A stretch of 64,000 bases of DNA from Serratia liquefaciens ATCC 27592 (GCF_000422085.1 NC_021741.1:5022001-5086000), one strand, 5' to 3'; positions 43,115-55,349 are shown, counted from the stretch's first letter. Translations and numbers: made by a program. The notes: a model not told the origin generated them from the sequence alone.

Positions 43115-45550
43115 TTAAAGCAGCTGCGCCAAACGGTTAAGGTCTGACTGGATCGCGCCGGCAGTGACGTCGCGCCCGGCCCCGGGTCCACGGATCACCA
43201 GCGGATTGTCACGATACCAACGGCTTTCGATAGCGAATACGTTATCGCAAGGCAGCAACGACGCCAGCGGGTGCTCAGGGCGGACCGCTTCTACACCGAC
43301 CCGCGCCTTGCCGTTGGCATCGAAACGCGCAACATGGCGCAGCACCAGCCCCATTTCACTGGCGGCCTCAAAGCGCTGCAGCATCTGTTGGTTCAACGCA
43401 TCACCATTTTCAAAGAACTGATCCACGGAGCCAAGCTCTGCGCCCGCAGGCACCAGCGACTCCACCCGCACCTGATTCGGCTCAATGTCGTAGCCCGCTT
43501 CGCGCGCCAGGATCACCAGCTTGCGCATCACATCCTGACCGGAGAGATCGACGCGGGGATCCGGTTCTGTCAGCCCCTGTTGCCAGGCCTGATCCACCAG
43601 GTCGGTGAACGGCACCGTGCCGTCGAACTGCAGGAACAGCCAGGACAGCGTACCGGAGAAGATGCCGCTAATGGCCAGAATGCTGTCACCACTGTCGCGC
43701 AGATCGCGTACCGTATGGTTGACCGGCAGACCGGCACCGACGGTAGCGTTATACAGCCAGTGGCGGCCGGTCTTGGCAAAGGCATCACGAATTTGGCGAT
43801 AGTTGGCGCTGCACGACGCTCCCGCCAGTTTGTTGGCGCTGATCACATGGAAACCGTAGCTGGCGAAGTCCAGATACTGCTCGGCCAGATTTTCACTGGC
43901 GGTCACGTCCAGCACCACCAGATCGTCAAACGGGTGCGCGCGCATCCACAAGAACAACGACTCCTCGTCCAGTTCCTGCGCTTCGTCCTCGAAGAAGGCC
44001 AATACGCGGCTGGCGTCCAGCCCGTCGTAATTGAGCAGGCTGCGGCGACTGTCCACCACGCCCGCCAGGCTGAATTCGAAGCCGCTGCGGGCGGAGATGT
44101 TTTTCTGCTCGCGGGCAAACAACTCCAGCCAGCGTGCGCCGATATTGCCTTTGCCGAACAGCACCAGACCAATACGTTTTTCAGCGCGGAACAGGGTCTG
44201 ATGCAGGCCCTGAATCAGCAGCGCGGTTGGCCCCTGACGCAGCACCGCCACCATGCTGATGCCGTCTTCAGCCTGCCAGATAAACTCTACCGGCTGGTCT
44301 TTCAGTTGCTGATAGAAGCGATGGCTGTGCAGCGGGTTTTTACAAACGCCGGCACCTACCAGCGCCACCAGCGCCAAGCCTTCGCGCAGTTGCAGCTCAC
44401 CCGGCAGCCCCGCGTTTTGCAGCGTGTGCAGGACGCTGTTCACCACTTCGGAGGTGTAGCACAGCTGAACCAGACTGCGGTCCGGATGAACCCCTACCGC
44501 CAACGGTTTGATCTGCGCGCGCTTAAGCACCAAATCCAACTCTTGCTGCGCCAGTTTAAAATCATGCTGACTGGCAACCTGCAGCTCAATCAAACACACG
44601 TCGTCATGGCTGGTGACGATCTTCGCACCGGTGCCCGAGGCCAGCACGCGTTCGATACGCGTTGAACCCTGTTCCGGCTGATAACTGCAACGCAGTTGAA
44701 GATCGATATCGCTGCCGGATACCGGCTGCAAAGTACGGGTGTGCAGCACCGGAGCCGCCAAACGCGCCAGTTCACTGGCTTCGTCCAGGCGCAGCAGCGG
44801 CAGCAGGCAGGCGTCTTTCACCTTGCGGGGATCGGCGCTGTAGACCCCAGCCACGTCGCTCCAGATGGTCACGCGCTCCGCACCGGCCAACGCACCGACC
44901 TGCGTGGCGGAATAGTCACTGCCGTTACGCCCTAACAGCACGGTTTCACCGGCGTCATTACGTGAAATAAAACCGGTCACCACCAGGCGTTTGCCCGGAT
45001 GCTGTGCCAGCAATTGTTGCAGCAGAGGATAAGAACGGCCTTCATCAACCTGCGGCTGGGCAGCACGTTCCGCCCGCAGGAAATCGCGCGCGTCCAACCA
45101 GGCCGCCTGCATATCCAGCTTGTTCAGTACCGCCGCCATCAGGCGCGCCGACCAGATCTCGCCGTGGCCAACCACCTCGGCATAGATGACGTCGTCGAGC
45201 TTTTCGTCCAGCAACACGGCCAGACGCTCCAGATCCTGAATAAACTCGGCGATCAAGGGTTCAGCGGTTTCCGGCGGTAACAGACCGCTAATCAAATCGC
45301 TGTGATAACGACGCAGCGTCTGCTGAACCTGATGCGCAGAAAGGCGATCGCTCTGACTAAGCTTCAGCCAGCTAATCAGTTGGTTGGTGGTGCTGCCGGC
45401 AGCCGACACCACCATCATGTCGCCTGGCTGGCTGTATTCGGCCATGATCCCGGCCACCCGCAGATAACACTTCACGTCCGCCAGGCTGCTGCCGCCAAAC
45501 TTGTGCAGTTGACGCCCGCTCACCGGCCCTGCTACCGCAATTGCATTCAT
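43115..45550 (-). CDS. metL: Aspartokinase II / homoserine dehydrogenase II
   Basis: Bifunctional enzyme of the aspartate pathway serving methionine. 811 residues (E. coli 810). The N-terminal kinase begins HKFGGSSLADVKCYL (about 16-30) and has GRNGSDYSATQ near 209. Middle ACT-like segments follow, and the C-terminal dehydrogenase has the nucleotide site LVLFGKGNIGARWLELFA (about 461-478) and GLTEPDPRVDLSGQDVMRKL near 680-700. It starts 2 bp after the metB stop, so the two are translationally coupled. Confidence 0.97.
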   Translation of the reverse strand: MNAIAVAGPVSGRQLHKFGGSSLADVKCYLRVAGIMAEYSQPGDMMVVSAAGSTTNQLISWLKLSQSDRLSAHQVQQTLRRYHSDLISGLLPPETAEPLIAEFIQDLERLAVLLDEKLDDVIYAEVVGHGEIWSARLMAAVLNKLDMQAAWLDARDFLRAERAAQPQVDEGRSYPLLQQLLAQHPGKRLVVTGFISRNDAGETVLLGRNGSDYSATQVGALAGAERVTIWSDVAGVYSADPRKVKDACLLPLLRLDEASELARLAAPVLHTRTLQPVSGSDIDLQLRCSYQPEQGSTRIERVLASGTGAKIVTSHDDVCLIELQVASQHDFKLAQQELDLVLKRAQIKPLAVGVHPDRSLVQLCYTSEVVNSVLHTLQNAGLPGELQLREGLALVALVGAGVCKNPLHSHRFYQQLKDQPVEFIWQAEDGISMVAVLRQGPTALLIQGLHQTLFRAEKRIGLVLFGKGNIGARWLELFAREQKNISARSGFEFSLAGVVDSRRSLLNYDGLDASRVLAFFEDEAQELDEESLFLWMRAHPFDDLVVLDVTASENLAEQYLDFASYGFHVISANKLAGASCSANYRQIRDAFAKTGRHWLYNATVGAGLPVNHTVRDLRDSGDSILAISGIFSGTLSWLFLQFDGTVPFTDLVDQAWQQGLTEPDPRVDLSGQDVMRKLVILAREAGYDIEPNQVRVESLVPAGAELGSVDQFFENGDALNQQMLQRFEAASEMGLVLRHVARFDANGKARVGVEAVRPEHPLASLLPCDNVFAIESRWYRDNPLVIRGPGAGRDVTAGAIQSDLNRLAQLL

Positions 45551-45552
45551 GC

Positions 45553-46713
45553 TTACCTCGTTGCCGCCGCCTGGAAGGCACGTTCCAGATCGGCAATCAA
45601 ATCTTCACTGTCTTCAATACCCACGGAGATACGCAGCAGGCTCTCGGAAATACCGGCCGCCGCACGGGCTTCTGCCGCCATACCTGCATGGGTCATGGTC
45701 GCTGCATGCGAGATCAGGCTTTCTACGCCGCCCAACGATTCTGCCAGAGTAAACAGCTCAAGGGCAGACAGAAAACGGCGCAATAGCGCTTCATCACCGT
45801 CCAGTTCAAAGCTGAGCATCGCGCCAAAACCGCGTTGCTGACGACGTGCAATCTCGTGCCCAGGGTTCTGTGGCAGAGAAGGATGATACAGCTTTTTCAC
45901 CAAGGGTTGCTGCTGTAAATAACTGACAATAGCTTCGGCGTTTTGTTGCGCCGCCTTGATACGCGGCGACAGGGTACGCATGCCGCGCAGCAACAAATAG
46001 CTGTCGAACGCGCCGCCGGTCACGCCGATATTATTGGCCCACCACGCCAGCTCCACCGCCAGATCTTTATCTTTGGCGATCACCGCACCGGCGACCACGT
46101 CGGAATGGCCGTTAAGATATTTGGTGCAGGAATGCACCACCAGATCGGCACCCAGCCCGATGGGCTGCTGCAGCGCCGGGCTGAGGAAGGTGTTGTCCAC
46201 CACCGTCAAGGCCCCCACTGCGTGCGCTGCATCGCATATCGCCGCAATATCCACCACGCGCAGCAGCGGGTTACTTGGACTTTCAATCAGCACCAGCTTG
46301 GGCTTTTGCGCCAATGCCTGCTGCAACGCCTCTTCATTCCCCTGATCGACAAACAGCACGCGGTAAGCGCCACGCTTGCTGAGGCTATCGAACAACCGGT
46401 AGCTGCCGCCGTAGCAATCATGCGGCGCCACCAGCAGATCGCCGGGCTGCAGCAATACGGTGGTCACCAGATGGATCGCCGACATCCCGCTGCTGGTCAT
46501 CACCGCACCGGCACCGCCTTCCAGTTCCGCCAGCGCACGCTGGACCACGTCACGCGTCGGGTTCCCGCGGCGCGAGTAGTCATGAGCGCGAGGCTGATTG
46601 AAGTCGGTAAAATTATAGGTGCTGGAAAGGTGGATCGGCGGAACAACGCAGCCGTACTGTTCGTCATCGTTCAGGCCGCTACGTACGGCAATCGTGGCAG
46701 GTTTACGCGTCAT
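45553..46713 (-). CDS. metB: Cystathionine gamma-synthase
   Basis: PLP enzyme that joins O-succinylhomoserine and cysteine. 386 residues as in E. coli. The cofactor lysine is in VVHSCTKYLNGHSDVVAG near residue 198; the N-terminal YSRRGNPTRDVVQRAL is also typical. First gene of metBL, divergent from metJ across four Met boxes. Confidence 0.97.
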   Translation of the reverse strand: MTRKPATIAVRSGLNDDEQYGCVVPPIHLSSTYNFTDFNQPRAHDYSRRGNPTRDVVQRALAELEGGAGAVMTSSGMSAIHLVTTVLLQPGDLLVAPHDCYGGSYRLFDSLSKRGAYRVLFVDQGNEEALQQALAQKPKLVLIESPSNPLLRVVDIAAICDAAHAVGALTVVDNTFLSPALQQPIGLGADLVVHSCTKYLNGHSDVVAGAVIAKDKDLAVELAWWANNIGVTGGAFDSYLLLRGMRTLSPRIKAAQQNAEAIVSYLQQQPLVKKLYHPSLPQNPGHEIARRQQRGFGAMLSFELDGDEALLRRFLSALELFTLAESLGGVESLISHAATMTHAGMAAEARAAAGISESLLRISVGIEDSEDLIADLERAFQAAATR

Positions 46714-46774
46714 AGGGTCGCTCGGCTCTCGGGATTCGGATGAATGAGGCCTAAAGATTAATCGCAGCGAGGAT

Positions 46775-46806
46775 AGACGTCAATACATCTGGACATCTAA
46801 ACTTCT
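46775..46806. promoter_or_regulatory. Met boxes between metB and metJ
   Basis: Four adjacent 8-mers AGACGTCA, ATACATCT, GGACATCT and AAACTTCT match AGACGTCT at 7, 6, 6 and 6 positions. They occupy the metB-proximal side of the 317-bp divergent region 46714-47030. The rest of that region is A+T rich and holds a TATAAT (46935-46940) suited to a metJ promoter; no gene is seen in it. Confidence 0.85.
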
Positions 46807-47030
46807 TTGCGTATAGATTGAGCAATGCCCTAATACCCGCTAAAATTATGCCGGTTTGATATGACGATACGATGTTAACCCGGAATGCATAGGCGACACC
46901 TATTGATCGTCCGCATTCAGTGACCCTGGTCGCGTATAATTGACATTTATTTAGTGAGAACAGTGAAGATCGGGCATAATTGGCCGGTTTTTAGAATTTT
47001 GTAATTTTTCTGACAAATTTAAGGTGTCCC

Positions 47031-47348
47031 ATGGCTGAGTGGAACGGCGAGTATGTCAGCCCTTACGCTGAACACGGTAAAAAAAGCGAGCAAGTCAAAA
47101 AGATCACGGTATCCATTCCGCTGAAGGTCCTGAAAATCCTCACCGATGAACGGACCCGTCGCCAGGTCAATAACCTGCGCCACGCCACCAACAGCGAATT
47201 GCTGTGTGAAGCGTTTCTGCACGCCTTTACCGGCCAGCCGCTGCCGAACGACGAAGACCTGCGCAAAGAACGCAGCGATGAAATCCCGGAAGCCGCGAAG
47301 CTGTTGATGCGTGAATTGGGTGTGGATCCCGATACCTGGGAATACTAA
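47031..47348 (+). CDS. metJ: Methionine repressor MetJ
   Basis: Ribbon-helix-helix repressor that uses S-adenosylmethionine as corepressor and binds arrays of Met boxes. 105 residues, essentially the E. coli sequence; the DNA-contacting strand is [15 protein letters not shown] (about 22-36). It is divergent from metBL and ends in a bidirectional terminator shared with rpmE. Confidence 0.98.
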   Translation: MAEWNGEYVSPYAEHGKKSEQVKKITVSIPLKVLKILTDERTRRQVNNLRHATNSELLCEAFLHAFTGQPLPNDEDLRKERSDEIPEAAKLLMRELGVDPDTWEY

Positions 47349-47380
47349 GCGCCGGTCTGCGAAAGCAGACGGTAGAAACG

Positions 47381-47406
47381 AAAAAAGGCGCCGAAGGCGC
47401 CTTTTT
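47381..47406. terminator. Bidirectional terminator metJ/rpmE
   Basis: AAAAAAGGCGCC, GAA, GGCGCCTTTTT: a stem with A run on one side and T run on the other, so it works in both directions between convergent metJ and rpmE. Confidence 0.93.
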
Positions 47407-47425
47407 CATCTGACGATAAGAAATC

Positions 47426-47641
47426 TTATTTCTTAGCGCCTGGCACGCTGAAACGCTTGTTGAAGCGGTCAACGCGGCCACCGGTAGCAACGTCACGCTG
47501 CTTGCCAGTGTAGAACGGGTGGCATTCGCCACAAACGTCCAGGTTCAGATCGTGACCCACGGTAGAGCGGATTTTGATCACGTTACCGCAAGAGCAGTTA
47601 GCAGTAACTTCTTCGTATTTTGGGTGGATACCTTGTTTCAT
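47426..47641 (-). CDS. rpmE: Ribosomal protein L31, zinc form
   Basis: 71-residue large-subunit protein. The zinc ligands are CSCG (residues 16-19) and CGEC (37-40), so this is the zinc-containing paralogue that can be replaced under zinc starvation. In E. coli a further gene (yiiX) lies between metJ and rpmE; it is absent here. It is divergent from priA. Confidence 0.97.
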   Translation of the reverse strand: MKQGIHPKYEEVTANCSCGNVIKIRSTVGHDLNLDVCGECHPFYTGKQRDVATGGRVDRFNKRFSVPGAKK

Positions 47642-47810
47642 GGGAAACCTCAGTTAAGGCCGTGTCGCTATCCAGCCCTGTTTCGCCAGACACCACACGT
47701 GGTTGATAATAAAATTTGGTATCGAATTATACCAAAGGCGGCAAATTATACAGAATTAAAAGTACCACGCAATCGGAACCGTACATTTGCCGATGCGCCG
47801 TGTAAACTGA

Positions 47811-50036
<2,226 letters not shown>

Positions 50037-50324
50037 ACCCAGAAAAGTCTGATTCAGTTCCTGCCAGGCAAACGTTTACCCTTGAAATTGCGAGCGAACG
50101 CTAAAAAACCTCCTCAGGTCACACTTTTTATGCAAATTAGGTAACAAAGGCAGGACATATTCTGTTTAGAATGTCTGTGAAGGCAATTTTGTCACCGCTG
50201 CACTACCGTGACCGAATGTTTAAGCGCGGATGGCGCTAAATCATAACAACTCCACCGCACGCCAGAATTTGTGAGCAAACTGAAGTAGTCGCGTTGGCAT
50301 GGGGCTAACGCAAGGAGAAAGGCG

Positions 50325-51353
50325 TTGGAACACAAGAAAGAATTATCCATGGCAACCATGAAAGACGTTGCCGAAATGGCGGGCGTTTCAACGGCAACCG
50401 TGTCGCGTGCGTTGATGAATCCGGAAAAGGTGTCAACGCCGACGCGTCAGAAAGTGGAACAGGCCGTGCTGGCCGTAGGCTATTCTCCTCATGCCCTCTC
50501 CCGTAATATCAAACGCAACGAATCCCGCACCATCCTGGTGATCGTCCCCGATATTTGCGATCCCTTTTTCGCCGATGTGATCCAGGGGATCGAGCAAACT
50601 GCGGCACAACAGGGTTATCTGGTGCTGATTGGCGACTGCGCGCAACAAAACCAACAGGAACGCACCTTCGTCAATTTGATTATCACCAAGCAAATCGATG
50701 GCATGCTGCTGCTCGGCTCCAACCTGCCGTTCGACGCCAGCAAGGAAGAACAACGCAATCTGCCGCCGATGGTGATGGCCAACGAGTTTGCCCCGGAGCT
50801 GGAACTGCCGACGGTACACATCGATAACCTGACCGCCGCCTTCGAGGCCGTGCATTATTTACATCAGCTCGGACACAAGCAAATCGCCTGTGTCGCCGGG
50901 CCTGAACAGATGCCGTTGAGCCATTATCGGCTGCAAGGTTACATTCAAGCGCTACGTCGTAATGGCATTAGCGTCGAAAGCAGCTATATTACCCGAGGTG
51001 ATTTCACCTACGAAGCTGGCGCGCAGGCGCTGGCGGCGCTAATGGCGCAACCAAAACCACCGACGGCAGTCTTCTGCCATAGCGACGTAATGGCGATTGG
51101 CGTGCTGTCGCAGGCGAAAAAAATGGGGCTGCGGGTACCGCAGGACCTCTCCATCGTTGGCTTTGACGACATTAAACTGGCGCAGTATTGCGATCCGCCG
51201 TTAACCACGGTGGCTCAACCGCGCTACCAGATTGGCCAGCAGGCAATGCTGTTGCTGTTGGAGCAGCTGCACGGACAGAACGTGGCCAGCGGCTCCCGGC
51301 TTTTGGACAGTGAATTGATTATCAGAGGCAGCACGGCTGCCCCTAAACGCTAG
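50325..51353 (+). CDS. cytR: Nucleoside regulon repressor CytR (TTG start)
   Basis: LacI-family repressor that acts with CRP and is induced by cytidine. The helix-turn-helix is MKDVAEMAGVSTATVSRAL (about 12-30); the effector domain contains the conserved IVPDICDPFF and PPTAVFCHSDVMA. I read the start as TTG at 50325: AAGGAG lies seven bases before it, and the resulting 16-residue stretch before the MKDVA motif aligns with E. coli CytR. The alternative ATGs at 50349 and 50358 lack ribosome sites. The 288 bp upstream (50037-50324) hold its promoter; a TGTGAGCAA half-site near 50270 might be CRP, but it is weak. Confidence 0.92.
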   Translation: MEHKKELSMATMKDVAEMAGVSTATVSRALMNPEKVSTPTRQKVEQAVLAVGYSPHALSRNIKRNESRTILVIVPDICDPFFADVIQGIEQTAAQQGYLVLIGDCAQQNQQERTFVNLIITKQIDGMLLLGSNLPFDASKEEQRNLPPMVMANEFAPELELPTVHIDNLTAAFEAVHYLHQLGHKQIACVAGPEQMPLSHYRLQGYIQALRRNGISVESSYITRGDFTYEAGAQALAALMAQPKPPTAVFCHSDVMAIGVLSQAKKMGLRVPQDLSIVGFDDIKLAQYCDPPLTTVAQPRYQIGQQAMLLLLEQLHGQNVASGSRLLDSELIIRGSTAAPKR

Positions 51354-51418
51354 TCAAACATTTTAGGGTTCAGTAACATGACGGACTTATCCCCTCATCA
51401 GGACACAGCGGAATAATA

Positions 51419-52360
51419 GTGGCACAAAAAGACTATGTAAGCCGTGGGCGCGCAGCAGGAGCTAAGCGAAAAACCCCCAGCCGTAAAAAACGCAGTTCTC
51501 CGAAGGTCTCCAAAACCGTGTTGGCGCTGGCCGTCGCACTTCTGGTGATATTTGTCGGTGGCCTCTATTTCATTACGCACAACAAGCCGGATGACGTGCC
51601 GCTGCTGCCTGCGCACACCAATCGTCCGGGCAATGGCCTACCGCCGAAGCCGGAAGAACGTTGGCGTTATATCAAAGAGCTGGAGAATCGCCAGATTGGC
51701 GTACAAACCCCGACCGAACCGACGGCTGGCGGCGAAGCCAACTCCAAGACTCAGCTGACCGCCGAGCAGCGCCAACTGCTGGATCAAATGCAGGCGGATA
51801 TGCAACAGCGCCCGACGCAGCTCAATGAAGTGCCGTATAACGACCCTTCACAAGCCGCTGCGCGTAACAACCGCCAGCAGCAACAGCAGATGCAACAGCA
51901 GCCAATCCAGCAGCAACAGGTCCAACAGCAGCCGCAGGTGACTCAGCCGCGTAATCCATTTAACAACGGTGCGACGACACAGCCGGTGCAGCAACAGCCT
52001 AAGCCGCAACCCAAACCGCAGCCGGTCACACCGCCGCCTGCGCAGGTTAAGCATCCTGAGCCAAAACCGCAGCCGAAACCGGAAGTGAAACAGGAAACGG
52101 CCAAGCAGGAAACGGAAACCAAGCCAGAATCGAAGCAGAAGTGGATGGTACAGTGCGGCTCGTTCCGCGCCACCGATCAGGCAGAATCCGTACGTGCGCG
52201 CCTGGCGTTTGAAGGCATCGAAAGCCGTATCACCGCCGGCGGAGGCTGGAATCGCGTGGTTCTTGGCCCATACAGCAGCCGGGCTGCTGCGGACAAAACC
52301 CTGTCGCGCCTGAAGGGCGTAGGCATGTCAAGTTGCATTCCCCTCTCCGTTGGGGGTTGA
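51419..52360 (+). CDS. ftsN: Cell-division protein FtsN
   Basis: Bitopic inner-membrane protein that triggers septal peptidoglycan synthesis. 313 residues (E. coli 319), GTG start at 51419 as in E. coli. A short basic cytoplasmic tail is followed by one transmembrane helix (about 33-53), then the essential region GNGLPPKPEERWRYIKELE (about 71-89). A long Gln/Pro/Lys-rich linker (about 130-235, with PKPQ repeats) leads to a C-terminal SPOR domain WMVQCGSFRATDQAESVRAR that binds denuded glycan. The linker is the variable part. It follows cytR by 65 bp. Confidence 0.95.
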   Translation: MAQKDYVSRGRAAGAKRKTPSRKKRSSPKVSKTVLALAVALLVIFVGGLYFITHNKPDDVPLLPAHTNRPGNGLPPKPEERWRYIKELENRQIGVQTPTEPTAGGEANSKTQLTAEQRQLLDQMQADMQQRPTQLNEVPYNDPSQAAARNNRQQQQQMQQQPIQQQQVQQQPQVTQPRNPFNNGATTQPVQQQPKPQPKPQPVTPPPAQVKHPEPKPQPKPEVKQETAKQETETKPESKQKWMVQCGSFRATDQAESVRARLAFEGIESRITAGGGWNRVVLGPYSSRAAADKTLSRLKGVGMSSCIPLSVGG

Positions 52361-52384
52361 AAAGCGTCAATCCCCCCCCATCTA
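52356..52384 (+). promoter_or_regulatory. Heat-shock (sigma-32) promoter of hslVU
   Basis: TTGAAA (52357-52362) and CCCCAT (52376-52381) are separated by 13 bp, matching the sigma-32 consensus CTTGAAA-N11-16-CCCCAT. The -35 box overlaps the ftsN stop codon. It lies directly before the hslVU leader hairpin. Confidence 0.75.
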
Positions 52385-52397
52385 TACTCTCAATATG

Positions 52398-52431
52398 CCT
52401 CGTAGTGTCTGCGCAAGCAGATGCTGCGAGG
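52398..52431 (+). promoter_or_regulatory. Leader stem-loop of hslVU mRNA
   Basis: A 15-bp uninterrupted stem (CCTCGTAGTGTCTGC / GCAGATGCTGCGAGG, three G-U pairs) closed by a GCAA tetraloop of the stable GNRA class. It lies in the 5' leader, 31 bp before the hslV GTG. A leader stem-loop of hslVU is known in E. coli and supports mRNA stability. Confidence 0.85.
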
Positions 52432-52462
52432 GCTTCTTTCCGTCTTCAACGAGGGTCTGCTC

Positions 52463-52993
52463 GTGACAACAATTGTAAGCGTACGCCGCAACGGCCAGGT
52501 AGTGATCGGTGGCGATGGCCAGGCCACCTTGGGCAATACGGTAATGAAGGGCAACGTCAAGAAAGTACGTCGCCTGTATAACGATAAAGTGATTGCCGGT
52601 TTTGCCGGTGGCACCGCGGATGCCTTCACGCTATTTGAGCTGTTCGAGCGCAAGCTGGAAATGCACCAGGGTCACCTGGTGAAAGCAGCCGTTGAATTGG
52701 CGAAAGACTGGCGTACCGACCGCATGCTGCGCAAGCTCGAAGCGCTGCTGGCCGTCGCGGATGAAAACTCATCGCTGATCATCACCGGTAACGGTGACGT
52801 GATCCAGCCTGAAAACGATTTGATTGCGATTGGCTCCGGCGGTCCGTACGCCCAGGCAGCCGCTCGTGCGATGTTGGAAAATACCGAGCTGAGCGCCCGC
52901 GAAATTGTTGATAAATCCCTCAACATCGCCGGTGACATCTGTATTTACACCAACCATTTCCACACCATTGAAGAATTGCCTTCCAAAGCGTAA
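52463..52993 (+). CDS. hslV: HslV protease subunit (ClpQ)
   Basis: Peptidase ring of the proteasome-like HslUV complex. Starts with GTG at 52463, GAGG eight bases upstream, giving 176 residues as in E. coli. After Met removal the N-terminal threonines ([10 protein letters not shown]) supply the catalytic Thr. [13 protein letters not shown] (about 16-28) and [13 protein letters not shown] (about 123-135) are conserved. It is 12 bp from hslU, with a heat-shock promoter upstream. Confidence 0.97.
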
Positions 52994-53005
52994 GGATCGA
53001 ATACT

Positions 53006-54340
53006 ATGTCTGAAATGACCCCGCGCGAGATCGTCAGCGAACTGGACAGCTACATTATTGGCCAGAACAAAGCCAAACGTGCCGTTGCCATCGCCCTGCG
53101 TAACCGCTGGCGCCGGATGCAGCTCAACGAGATGTTGCGCCATGAAGTCACGCCAAAGAACATTCTGATGATCGGCCCGACCGGCGTCGGTAAAACCGAA
53201 ATCGCCCGCCGTCTGGCGAAGCTGGCCAACGCGCCGTTCATCAAGGTTGAAGCCACCAAGTTCACCGAAGTGGGCTACGTCGGTAAAGAAGTGGATTCCA
53301 TCATCCGCGATCTGACCGATGCCGCGATCAAAATGGTGCGCCTGCAGTCAATCGACAAGAACCGCACCCGCGCCGAAGAGCTGGCCGAAGAGCGTATCCT
53401 CGATGTGCTGATCCCGCCGGCCAAGAACAACTGGGGCCAGGCGGAAGAGCATCAAGAGCCTTCTGCTGCACGTCAGGCATTCCGCAAGAAACTGCGTGAA
53501 GGCCAGTTGGACGATAAAGAAATCGAGATCGATCTGGCTGCCGCGCCGATGGGCGTGGAGATCATGGCTCCTCCGGGCATGGAAGAGATGACCAACCAGC
53601 TGCAGTCGATGTTCCAGAACCTCGGCGGCCAAAAGCAGAAACCACGCAAGCTGAAGATTAAAGAAGCCTTCAAACTGCTGGTGGAAGAAGAAGCGGCCAA
53701 ACTGGTGAACCCGGAAGAGCTGAAAGAACAGGCGATTGAAGCGGTTGAACAGCACGGCATCGTGTTTATCGACGAGATCGACAAAATCTGTAAGCGCGGT
53801 GGCCAGAGCTCCGGCCCGGACGTGTCACGTGAAGGCGTGCAGCGCGATCTGCTGCCGCTGGTGGAAGGCTGTACCGTCTCCACCAAGCACGGCATGGTGA
53901 AAACCGATCACATTCTGTTTATCGCCTCCGGCGCATTCCAGACCGCCAGCCCGTCAGATTTGATCCCGGAACTGCAGGGCCGCCTGCCGATCCGCGTTGA
54001 ATTGCAGGCGCTGACCACCGAAGATTTCGAGCGCATCCTGACCGAGCCAAGCGCGTCGCTGACCGAGCAGTACAAAGCGCTGATGGGCACGGAAGGCGTC
54101 AATATCGACTTCACCGCCGATGGCATCCGCCGCATCGCAGAAGCCGCATGGCAGGTTAACGAAAGCACCGAAAACATCGGCGCGCGTCGTTTGCACACCG
54201 TGCTTGAGCGTCTGATGGAAGATATTTCCTATGATGCGAGTGAAATTAATGGTCAATCCATTACAATTGATGCGGATTACGTACGTAATCATCTGGATGA
54301 ACTGGTAGCGGATGAAGATTTGAGTCGTTTTATCCTATAA
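53006..54340 (+). CDS. hslU: HslU ATPase subunit (ClpY)
   Basis: AAA+ unfoldase that feeds substrates such as SulA to HslV. 444 residues (E. coli 443). Walker [15 protein letters not shown] near residue 57, Walker [12 protein letters not shown] near 251, an intermediate I-domain at about 110-240, and a C-terminal tail DLSRFIL that docks into HslV. Cotranscribed with hslV. Confidence 0.97.
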   Translation: MSEMTPREIVSELDSYIIGQNKAKRAVAIALRNRWRRMQLNEMLRHEVTPKNILMIGPTGVGKTEIARRLAKLANAPFIKVEATKFTEVGYVGKEVDSIIRDLTDAAIKMVRLQSIDKNRTRAEELAEERILDVLIPPAKNNWGQAEEHQEPSAARQAFRKKLREGQLDDKEIEIDLAAAPMGVEIMAPPGMEEMTNQLQSMFQNLGGQKQKPRKLKIKEAFKLLVEEEAAKLVNPEELKEQAIEAVEQHGIVFIDEIDKICKRGGQSSGPDVSREGVQRDLLPLVEGCTVSTKHGMVKTDHILFIASGAFQTASPSDLIPELQGRLPIRVELQALTTEDFERILTEPSASLTEQYKALMGTEGVNIDFTADGIRRIAEAAWQVNESTENIGARRLHTVLERLMEDISYDASEINGQSITIDADYVRNHLDELVADEDLSRFIL

Positions 54341-54367
54341 TCGCTCAATCATGTCCAGTCAGTCATC

Positions 54368-54396
54368 TGTGGGAGGCATTGCCTCCCACAATTATT
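54368..54396 (+). terminator. Hairpin after hslU
   Basis: TGTGGGAGGC and GCCTCCCACA form a 10-bp stem with a 3-nt centre, followed by ATTATTTC. Probably the end of hslVU mRNA, of moderate strength. Confidence 0.6.
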
Positions 54397-54431
54397 TCTA
54401 ACGGACACAGCCACTAACTCTGAAGCGAAAA

Positions 54432-55349
54432 ATGAGCTCATCAACTACCACCTCCCCGGCCAGAGCCTGGCTTGAAAGTTTACGACCGCGCACCCTGCCG
54501 CTGGCCTTTGCCTCGATCGTCGTCGGTTCCGCCATTGCCGCCTGGCAAGGCAGCCTGAAACCCGGCGTGGCGCTGCTGGCACTCCTGACTGCTGGCCTGC
54601 TGCAAATCCTCTCCAACCTGGCGAACGACTATGGCGATGCGGTAAAAGGCAGCGATAAAGAAGATCGCATCGGGCCGTTGCGCGGCATGCAGAAAGGCAT
54701 GATCACCCAGGCACAAATGAAGCGCGCGCTGGTGGTGACGGTAGTATTGATCGCGATTGCCGGCTGTTCATTGATCGCCGTGGCCTGCGAACAACCCAGC
54801 GACGTGGTGGGCTTCCTGGTGCTGGGCGGGCTGTCTATCGTCGCCGCCATTACCTATACCGTCGGCACCAAACCCTATGGCTATCTGGGGCTGGGCGATA
54901 TTTCGGTGCTGGTGTTCTTCGGCTGGCTGAGCGTAGCGGGCACCTACTACCTGCAAACCCATGCGTTCGACAGTATCGTGATGTTGCCGGCCACGGCCTG
55001 CGGCCTGCTGGCCACCGCGGTGCTGAACATCAATAATTTGCGCGATATCGAAAGCGACCGCGCCAACGGCAAAAATACGCTGGCAGTACGCCTTGGGCCA
55101 CAGAATGCACGCTATTACCACGTGGCGCTGCTGATCGGCGCAGTAGCCTGCTTCGCGCTGTTCACGCTGCTTAACCTGCATAGTCCGTGGGGCTGGCTGT
55201 TTGTCCTGGCTATCCCGTTACTGGTGCGCCACGGCCTGCGCGTGTTACGCGATCCAACGCCGGCAGGCATGCGCCCGATGCTGGAACATATGGTCAAAGC
55301 GGCGCTGTTGGCCAATGTGTTGTTCGCGATTGGCGTGGTGCTCAGTTAG
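54432..55349 (+). CDS. menA: 1,4-Dihydroxy-2-naphthoate octaprenyltransferase
   Basis: UbiA-family integral membrane prenyltransferase that makes demethylmenaquinone. 305 residues (E. coli 308), with about nine hydrophobic helices. The two Asp-rich prenyl-diphosphate/Mg motifs are NLANDYGDAVKGSDKED (about 58-74) and NNLRDIESDRANGKNTLAVR (about 198-217). Its neighbours are hslU and rraA, as in E. coli. Confidence 0.95.
   Translation: MSSSTTTSPARAWLESLRPRTLPLAFASIVVGSAIAAWQGSLKPGVALLALLTAGLLQILSNLANDYGDAVKGSDKEDRIGPLRGMQKGMITQAQMKRALVVTVVLIAIAGCSLIAVACEQPSDVVGFLVLGGLSIVAAITYTVGTKPYGYLGLGDISVLVFFGWLSVAGTYYLQTHAFDSIVMLPATACGLLATAVLNINNLRDIESDRANGKNTLAVRLGPQNARYYHVALLIGAVACFALFTLLNLHSPWGWLFVLAIPLLVRHGLRVLRDPTPAGMRPMLEHMVKAALLANVLFAIGVVLS

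Noticed and set aside
43271..44665. 464-codon plus-strand open frame antisense to metL
   Set aside because: It mirrors a G+C-rich core gene, has no recognisable motif and lacks a ribosome site; metL on the other strand is certain.
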